64,000 bases of DNA from NCBI GenBank assembly GCA_026119855.1, contig JAOWBW010000764.1:806001-870000 (forward strand), written 5' to 3'. The notes beneath the pieces are model-generated. The model made no database searches, was not told the DNA's origin, and saw nothing but the letters and a program-made list of their open reading frames with translations. Position numbers and translations under genes: made by a program. This DNA comes from Campanula takesimana. Lineage: Eukaryota > Streptophyta > Magnoliopsida > Asterales > Campanulaceae. Of this stretch, positions 55,901 to 64,000 are shown in pieces (position 1 is the first letter of the stretch; the number at the start of each line of letters is the position of its first letter).

Positions 55901-58900
55901 CCTTTACATGGCAAAGCGACAATTCTGTATTCTAACGCTGTTCCGCATGTCGTGTTCAAATTTTGAGTCATTCTGAGGCGTGACTGCCGTAATTACCCTG
56001 CATCACCTAATCTCACAAAAGAAAAACCCACTAAACGCTCTTATGCTATAATATTGAAGGCTTTCATGAATACAATGGCTATCGATTACCAAAAAAGGTT
56101 CCTAGAAGCTCTATGTCCAGGCTATTTGAAGTTCAGCAATCCAAATTTGTTATTAGGATGTTTTAATAGTAGTTGTATTCTTTCTAAAAACTATTACTCC
56201 CACCCCGAGTAAGAGTCCTACCTCCCATTTGCACGGAGATTAAGAAATTGTGGTGGAAGTAAAGTAAATGTTGTGAGTGTAAAAGTAAAGTAAGAGAGAG
56301 AATGAGTGGGAGGGAATAGTAAGTTGATTGGTGTTGTGAGTATAATAGCAAGTAGGAGAGAGAATGAGTGGGATGAATAGTAAAGATTCTTTGCCATTTT
56401 AGGAAAGGAACTCTTACTCTGGGACGTACCAAAATAGAAAGTAGGACTCTTACTCTGGGACGGAGGGAGTATTATTTTATTTATTCATCTCTTTTTCTTT
56501 CTGTCTTTCTTTCATCCTTTTATTTGTCCCTGCTGGATACAGTTTAGTAGAAGAGTCTCTTGGAGAATTCATTGATGATAAGAAAGCTGAACGGCTGAAA
56601 GAAAAGGGTTTGCCAAAGGAAGGGTGTGTTGTAGTGGCTGGACGCACTGATAAAGGAGTGACTGGTTTTCAGCAAGTCTGTTCATTCTGTATGTTATAAT
56701 CTTGTCTACTTATTCTGCTCATTTCTTCATGATTATTCTGCTCATTTCTTCATGATTTTATTTTGTTACATTAGCCTTGTGGCAGTTTACCACTTATTAC
56801 ATATGTCAAGTGTTTGACTGTAGCTCAGGTTTCTATCCTTTTGCTTTGATGTTAATGTGTTAAAAGAGAAGTGCTCTTGGAGGGGAAAATTAAGTAGATG
56901 GTACACACACAGAACAAGTATTAAGTCAAGAAATCAGATATAATACATAGAGTCCAGCCTGGAAACTGCATAAGGCAGTTCTCCAGTTCTCCTCCCCCAC
57001 CCTCCCTAACCAGGGCCTCCCCTAAAGAAATAAGAATGAAAATAGTCACGAGCAGTTTCAAAGTAACCTTTTTGTTAGTATTATGCACATAAAGCGCTGA
57101 AGATCACTTATAGGTAATGATTGCACTACGCTATCACTGCTCCGTGCATCATCATAATTCTTCTCCACATGATACTCATCCTCTAGGCTCTAGCTCACTC
57201 CTTAATGGCCTAGCCGGTGTCTCTTTGAATTATCTTCAAGTGACAGAACTTGGCACCATGAGATCCTCACAATAAACCGTACATAATAATCGGTTTACAC
57301 TACAAAAGTTGGTTTAGCTATTGTCATGCATTAAAAGGGAGCTATGGGCCGTTGTTGTTCTCCTGAATGGCTAGTCATGACATGCGCCATTTAGAACTAT
57401 AGAGACTTTATGGTTATTATTTTGCTATTAACATAATATCACTTAGTTTTGAATTGCACATGGATACATGATCTAGATCTTCAACAAGCTAGACATGCCA
57501 ATTCACGCTCCTAACTGATGTCAAGTAGCATACTCTCTGGTGCCGCACGTATTCGAGCCCGAAGCACTTTGATGAAACCTTCATTAATTTCACACGTTTC
57601 TTTGTCATATGGTATTCTTTGAAATGCTCCATGTGGGAATAAAGTTTTTGATTGATGTATATCAATTAGTACGTTGTTATAGTAAGCATTTTGTATTTTG
57701 AACCCTTCAAGAAGCCTTATCAAGCTACGGTTATCACATCCTTGATTATATATTTTCTGGACTTTATCTATATTCTGTATGATGTCAATATCTCAAGCAC
57801 AAAGTTCGTTGTAATGAACTTTTGAATGGAGCCTTTATCTGATTAATTAGGGTAGCTTTCGAGCTGTAGCATCGTTGTCCCAATTTTTACATTTAAGGTC
57901 GATAATTATATATTTTAAATGTGGCCCTCCTCCTAGCACAACGTTAAGTTGAAATGCTTTTGTCTAGATACCTGGAGAGAGGATGTTAAAACTCAAGATA
58001 TTGAAGATGCAATCAACAGTGCATCACCTGGAAATTTAAGGGTCATATCCGTTTCGAAGGTAGCGTAGCCTTCACTTCACCTGTATTACAAACTGAAGCT
58101 CTTCTTTTATGCATTAATCTATTCCTGCTTCATTTTAATATGTGCAACATGATTTTCACTCACTTTGTTCTTAAGTCCTCCCTACTCACCCTTTCTAAAT
58201 ATAACTTCGTCATTAATTAATGCGTGTAGTTATTGTAGGTGTCACGTTCTTTCCATCCTAACTTCTCTGCAAAGTGGAGACGCTACTTGTATATTTTTCC
58301 TTTCAATGATGGGGAAGAGTGTGAAGAACGCAGTCATAATGAAGTGATTGGGTATAACCAAAATGGAACTGAACAACCAAATAAGTACGTGGAATATATT
58401 GGTGAGGAGAGTCTGGATGATCCACTTGACAGCGATAATGATGAATTGGGAAGTAAAAGCAAACCAACAAGTTTCACAGTTACCAAGGTTAACCAGCTTC
58501 TTCGTCAACTGGAAGGAAAACTGTTATCGTACAAGATTTTCGCGCGGGATACAAAGCCCTCGAGAAATGTGTAAGCTTTCTTGCTAGCTAGTACTTCCTA
58601 GTTCAAATTAAGTTTTCTGTTTGACCTGGCACACTGATTAAAAAATACGAATTGACTCTATTGTAGTTTATCAATTATAAATATACTAGGCTTTCAATAT
58701 TAGTTATCTAGGAGTAGGGTCACCAATTTAGGAAAATATCATTCATGGTTAGGATGGTAAAATTGATTGTCCAAAGTTGGAAATTTTCAAAGCCTTTTTC
58801 GTTTAGGGTTGGTGGAAAAAGGAATAATGAACAGTAACTTATTTACTTTTACCGTTCTTTCTCATGCGGCCATTTTCTGTTGAAGCATTGGTTTTTGATT

Positions 58901-60717
58901 GTTGTCATATTATTGATTGTTTGTTAATCCAGTTGGCTATGTGCACCGGCATGACCTTCTCCCAGGATATAACTGTCTAGCTATACTATCTAAATCCAAA
59001 CAAATTCTAAACTCTCCTCCAAACAAACCGGTCTTTCCTACCTTCCAACTTAATCTTCACGTTGAAATTTGTATTCTCAAACCTCGATTGGGCCTAGTTT
59101 TTAGCGTTTTGGAATGAAGCAATTCTTAATATAGATCAGATTCAATCTCTTACTGGGACACCTCTATTGATTACTACAAATCTGAATATGTTGATGTTGT
59201 TTGGATAACAATATAAATATTTGTGTATCTTATAGTTAGTCTTATGTTTTTAGTTTTTCTTCCTTTTTCCCAAGCCGAGCGTTTTCTATTAAAAAAAAAA
59301 AAACTCTCTCAAATTAGTGTCCATTTGAAAGTAAAATTACTTAAAGTCACCGTGATGCCATTATTCACCCTTGGAATGACAGTGTGTCAAGGTTATAAAT
59401 GTACATATGTAACTTAAGCACCTATATAATTTTTCGTACATTTAGGGCTATAAAAGAATTCACCTTCTATACCATGTATGATTCTTCAGACGCCCATGCT
59501 GGATAACATTGTAAAACTAGATTCTTTTATCCTGAGGTTATTGGCAGATGAACCTAATTTTAATCATATTCTGTGAAAAATCTTGCAGAAAGCTGTCTAA
59601 GGTGGTTAGGTTAGTGATCTTGCTTGCTGCATCTTTTAATCTGCATTGAATTTCTTTTTTTGCAGCGGTCCACCAACAGAGTGTTTTCTGTTCCATGCTC
59701 GAGCCACTGAAATCATTCTACCATGTGTTGCAGAGGTTAGAAATATTCCCTCCGTCCCATAATAAATGTCGCATTTGACTTGTCGACGTTTTTAAGGATT
59801 GAGCTTTAACTGTTTGTACACTGATTGTGCAATGGGAGAAGTGCACTTAGATTATTTCCTAAAATAGAAACGCGACATTTATTTTGGGATGAACTAAAAA
59901 GGAAAGTAGGACATATATAATTGGACTGATACATGCCATGTTTAACTTTCTCTGACTTCCAAATATCGCATTGTTATCCACTAACTTTTCTTCACAAAGA
60001 CTAGAATTGGCTCCCGAAATAACTAAACTACTATTAGAAGTCTCTGTCAGTTGTTACAATTTTGAAAGATTCAGTCTTCTGAAATAAGTCATTAATATGC
60101 AAATCCACCTTCATAAGTGAGTTTTCCTTTTTATGTAGTGATTCTTAATCTTACTGATATCATCATCATTTTTTTTTCTTGTATGCAGGATGGGGAATGT
60201 ACAAAGGCAATGTGTATTGAGTTGGTTGCTAACCGCTTCCTACGCAAGGTTATATTCTTCCTCCGTCTTGGAAAATAGTCCCGTTTTATTTGATGGTCAA
60301 GTCACTTGAACTTTGACCAAAACTTTATGAAATTCAATTATCCTCATGAAATTAAAGAAATGGATATTGATACACTACAAAGAATACTATTGATATCATT
60401 TTAAAATTTCACGAGGATTATTGATCTTTTATTAAAAAAAAAAAAAAGAAAAGTCAAAGTTCATGTGAGTTGACCAGTTAGATCTTATCAGTAGATTTGC
60501 GCATTCCTGACACAGTTGACTGTTATTTCAGATGGTTAGGGTGCTAGTTGCAACATCGATAAGAGAAGCAGCTGCTGGTGCAGAAGATGATGCGTTGATA
60601 AAGCTAATGGATGCCACATGTAGACGTGCCACTGCCCCTCCAGCACCCCCTGACGGCCTTTGCCTTTTCGATGTTGGGTATAAAGACTTTGACCCTCAAA
60701 CTTGCTTAATCATTTGA
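52938..60717 (+). CDS. tRNA pseudouridine synthase, TruA/PUS1 family (nine exons)
   Basis: Isomerises uridine to pseudouridine in tRNA. Exons: 52938-53029, 53212-53317, 55110-55288, 56543-56688, 57968-58059, 58239-58570, 59666-59735, 60189-60248, 60532-60717. All junctions have GT-AG borders and keep frame, giving 420 residues. The family core is visible: VVSYHGGTFDGWQKQPGLNTVQG, shortened here to its key GW-Q-TVQG pattern (about residues 105-126); catalytic Asp 162 in AGRTDKGV; SFHPNFSAKWRRYLY (about 208-222); and a C-terminal FLFHARA and NRFLRKMVR-type segment. An acidic insert (SLDDPLDSDNDELG) lies between. The start codon is the first ATG continuous with exon 1; an upstream in-frame ATG at 52887 is possible. 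A truncated copy lies at 24541-30540. Introns 3, 7 and 8 hold MITEs. Confidence 0.9.
56195..56471. mobile_element. Stowaway-like MITE in intron 3 of the pseudouridine synthase gene
   Basis: TACTCCCACCCCGAGTAAGA at the left pairs with the inverse of TCTTACTCTGGGACGGAGGG at the right. It is the inverted sister of the copy at 50777-51055. Confidence 0.85.
59745..59892. mobile_element. Stowaway-like MITE in intron 7
   Basis: TTCCCTCCGTCCCATAATAA and AATGTCGCATTT pair with GCGACATTTATTTTGGGATG. Confidence 0.6.
60252..60470. mobile_element. Stowaway-like MITE remains in intron 8
   Basis: Left end CTTCCTCCGTCTTGGAAAAT. Inner inverted words (TTGACCAAAAC.., AAATTCAATTATCCTCATGA against the inverse of TTTCACGAGGATTATTGATC) pair; the right end is lost. 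Confidence 0.5.
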
Positions 60718-62364
60718 GGTGACGTCATTTTCATGATAATTCAGATTTCATTGTACACTGAACTTAGAACTAGGAGTCAGGAATGGATGGCATAGGGGGC
60801 TGTATAACATTTCTTTGTTCCGATGCTGATTCACATCGGATCAGGCATGTATTTTTGCACCAAAATTGGTTTTAAATCAGCGGGCCCCGAGTTAATCGGG
60901 GGGGGGGGGGGGGGGCGCAAAGGTTAGTTGAGTGGAGTTGTTACTGTGTACTAGATAATGTTGTGATGAATTTACTGTTTGTTTTTTTGGAGGATGTGAA
61001 ACAATTTTCAAGAGACATTCTTCTAAGTGAACTAGTCATGCTTGGCTGTAATAGAGAAGTTGATTACTAGTCTCTAATTTGTTGCTGCCAAGCTTGCCTT
61101 TTTTAGTACTCCCTCCGTCCCAAAATGGTATCATGTTTTGCAATTTTGTAGATTGTATACATCAATCGTGGGTCCTACGTGTATGTTAAATGTCCGTAAA
61201 CCTCATGTTGATGTCCAGCTTCCTGGTATTTCTCATTCAAAACTATCTGCAAACACAATCATTAGCCAAGTTGGAACATATTTTGTGTTGAAAAGAAAAA
61301 TGGAGTAGACAGCCTCATGTGCTTGAACCTGGTCCTACTTTGTTGTATGCACATCAAGCAAGGTCCATTAATGGCTTCCATTTCTCTTCACTGGCCTTAG
61401 ACATGAAATTCGACTAATTATATTTTTCACACACAAACACAGAGTGGTCTACGCACGCACGCGTAAACAATTTACAAATGGCACCTCACACAAAAGCAAC
61501 TAAACACTCTATTGTCCCCTGACTTAAAATGACAATCAAATTTGCCATTAAGATGTTCCTATAATTAAAAAAAAAGGGTTTTAGTTTAGTTTATTTTATT
61601 ATATTATATTATATTCTACTTTTTATTTTATATTATATTATATGTATATGTATATGTGTGTGAATCCTTCTGTGTGTATACCCGTTATAGCATCTTTGGA
61701 CTGCGTAAGCTAGAATGCTTGCAGGTTATATATACGGTGCTTGCCTTTGAAAGTTATCATAAGGTCAACTTTAACCCTACTGTCATGCAGAGCTTCTTTC
61801 CTATTACACATTCCGGCTTGTTTGGAGAGGGTATTGTCGACATTTCCCATAGTTTCTACAAACAACTGCAAAACCCCTTGTGTTGGAATTCCTTATTGGC
61901 ACACTTAATGGCAAATTGGTTTGAGAAATGGCGGTGAATGAGGCATCTGAACGGCCCATAAATGTTGTCTTTTGGGACATTCAGAGGCCTCATTCAGTCC
62001 AAACAAACAGGCCATAAGTCTACATTTAACAATAACACTTGTCTCGGGATTCACATTGTATATTTTATAGTTCCTGTCCTAAAAAAAAATCTGCTTCAAT
62101 ATATATATATACATACTTAATCCTGTGGCCAAAGATGAAACAGTATTAACATTAGTGTTTGATAGCATGCTAGATGCTGGATGCTGTCTGCTGAATGCTG
62201 AATATTGAAAGATGAATGCTGAATGCTGAAAGCTAATGCGTCTTTCACCGCACGCATGAGAATCATTAACAAAAAAAAAAAAAAAATATCTTCCAGAATG
62301 TCTGTTGAAAAATATTTACTTTTAAGTATCAGAAAGCATAAACTAATTTCAGTAAAAACAGATA
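60718..62364. other. 3' flank of the pseudouridine synthase gene and spacer
   Basis: Contains a G run (about 60898-60915), one MITE-like end (TACTCCCTCCGTCCCAAAAT near 61107), an ATATT-rich microsatellite (61590-61650) and a GATGCTGAATGCTGAA simple repeat (62165-62235). No gene seen. Confidence 0.4.
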
Positions 62365-62596
62365 GAGTAAACCACATTTCTGACATCCAATATCACTTTA
62401 ACCTCTGTACTATCTAAACAACAAAAGGAACATGCGTACTATTGATTAATTAGCAAAACTAACCAAAATCGTTAAAAAAATTAACGGGCGTTACAATTTT
62501 AACGGATGTTACAATAAACAAGTTCAAATCACCCCCTAAAATATAAAAAGGTAAAATGATAATAATTTAGACATTAACCCCTTGTTATAAACCAGC

Positions 62597-62629
<33 letters not shown>

Positions 62630-63041
62630 CAGTCCAGCCCCAGCTCTGCATCTACATTTCTCAACCTTCTTCTCCGAACACCCCATCCCCTCCGATCACG
62701 TTCCGACCACCCTCTCCTCCAACAAAGATTTTCCCCATTCCCTTCCCACCTTCGCCACCCAAGAACCCGTCCCATTGTCCCATTCACATCAGATCTTTCC
62801 AAATCTTAGGTACTAACGAAAATCTCCCCTCCTCTCCGACCAAACCCAGCAGAATCTCTCCGAAGTGCTGAATCAAGCAGCATACTTCAGATCCATTCTC
62901 TTCTCTCCCTTCTGCCCCTTCCTCGTAAGTCGCCCCCTCCCATGTCGCCCCTTTCTCGTCTCATACTTCCGTTCTTTTGGACATTGAGTTCCAACAATGG
63001 AGTTTGCTGCAGTGCCCTACTTATTCCCTTTCTCTATCTCT

Positions 63042-63077
<36 letters not shown>

Positions 63078-63770
63078 TTTTTAATACAATTTGATTTGAG
63101 GCTCACTGTGATTTTTCTAGATCTGGACCATTGGAGAGTTTTTGTGAATCTATATATAATTTGATTTTAGGCTCACTGTGAATATGAGTTTTTTTTTTTA
63201 TGGTGTTTGTGGTTATTTAAACTTGTTGACTGTTGATTGCTTCTAAAATTGTTGTTTCAATTGTTATGTATGGGATTTTGATGAAAATGAAGGTGGAAAA
63301 GGGATATGAAATTAATGGTGGTGGATGAAGGTGGTGGTGGTGGGGGTGGTGCTGGTGAAGGTGGAGATGATGGGGATGGTTTATGAAAATTAATTTTATT
63401 TTTTAACACAATTTTCAGTTTATAAAATTTAATTTTGTTTTCTAAACCTTAAATATTAAAAGAAAAATTGGACAAGAACTGGTAATCTTGTTAAACCAAA
63501 GTAAATTTAAATATTATTAACGCTAAACAGGTCACTTTAACACATATTTAAGTGAAAAAATAGTCTGCTAGGCTATGGGGTGATTTGTAAATGTTAATAG
63601 TTATATCTGTTAAAAATTTAACGCCCATTAACTTTTATTAACATTGGTAAACGATTTTGGTTATTTTTGTAATTTTATAAATAGTACGCATGTTAGATTG
63701 GTTGTTTCAATAGTACAGATGTAAATATGAAAAAACTCAATAGTACGAATGTCAAAAATGTAGTTTACTC
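62365..63770. mobile_element. Mutator-like non-autonomous element
   Basis: 1406 bp with inverted ends of about 190 bp (GAGTAAACCACATTTCTGAC against GAGTAAACTACATTTTTGAC, then ACATGCGTACTATT and AACCAAAATCGTT). It has a perfect 10-bp target duplication AAAACAGATA (62355-62364 and 63771-63780). The interior starts with a poly-A run and a C-rich, promoter-like stretch (62630-62980) and ends with a GGTGGTG-rich stretch. No transposase or recognised gene. Confidence 0.9.
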
Positions 63771-63908
63771 AAAACAGATAATACTAACATGGATCATCTT
63801 GTGGCATTATGCCATATACTTCCCACATAGGCCTACTCCCTTTTTGGATATTGATTTCCTCAAGCACATGGTTCATTGCATACTAGTCAAACTAAAGCTT
63901 TGTCACAT

Positions 63909-64000
63909 GCTAGGAACATGGTGGCCAAGTAGAAATACGCGTATATAAAGCTAGGAACATGGTGGCCAAGTAGAAATACGCGTATATAAAGCTAGGAACA
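63909..64000 (+). repeat. 41-bp tandem repeat, cut by the window end
   Basis: Two exact units of 41 bp (63909-63949, 63950-63990) starting GCTAGGAACATGGTGGCCAA and containing ACGCGTATATAAA, plus the first 10 bases of a third. The array continues beyond the window. Confidence 0.95.

Overview
This is a repeat-rich window of a flowering-plant nuclear genome. The evidence is GT-AG introns in the genes, Copia and Tekay-type Gypsy LTR retrotransposons primed by initiator-Met tRNA, hAT, Mutator-like, Helitron and Stowaway-like DNA transposons, and dirigent, COP9-signalosome and PPR gene fragments of plant type. A eudicot, perhaps an asterid, is my guess; the sequence alone does not settle the species.

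Left third (1-18,942): an 18-kb nested block. A Copia element (43-18060, 5-bp target duplication ATCAA) sits inside an older LTR fragment. It has LTRs that differ at roughly 18 sites and a gag-pol broken at many points. A complete Tekay/Del-type Gypsy element (4578-14190, target duplication GATAC) is inserted into its integrase. The Gypsy element keeps one uninterrupted 1487-residue gag-pol with a C-terminal chromodomain-like tail, and its two 2.5-kb LTRs appear to differ only in two G-run lengths, so it inserted very recently.

Centre (18.9-39 kb): an hAT element nested in a second hAT element (both with perfect 8-bp target duplications), a PIF-like element filled with an A/C-rich minisatellite, and a truncated duplicate of a tRNA pseudouridine synthase gene (24541-30540). 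Exon 1 of that duplicate is split by a 3.8-kb LTR element. This element keeps a gag-like ORF but carries fragments of host genes (PPR repeats and COP9 signalosome subunit 4) where pol should be. A dirigent gene fragment, several MITEs and a probable Helitron follow.

Right (39-64 kb): two host genes are divergently arranged. On the minus strand is a five-exon aldo-keto reductase (39204-47405) with a single-base frameshift in exon 4 and a 3.1-kb Mutator-like element in intron 2. On the plus strand is a complete nine-exon TruA/PUS1-family pseudouridine synthase of 420 codons (52938-60717). Between them lie a solo Gypsy LTR, a triple nested inverted-repeat element and another Mutator-like element. 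The window ends with a third long-TIR Mutator-like element and the start of a 41-bp tandem repeat.

The strongest candidates for something new are the gene-fragment-carrying gag-only LTR element and a GC-rich word (GGCGGGCGC and variants) found in clusters in the LTRs of both Copia and Gypsy families here.
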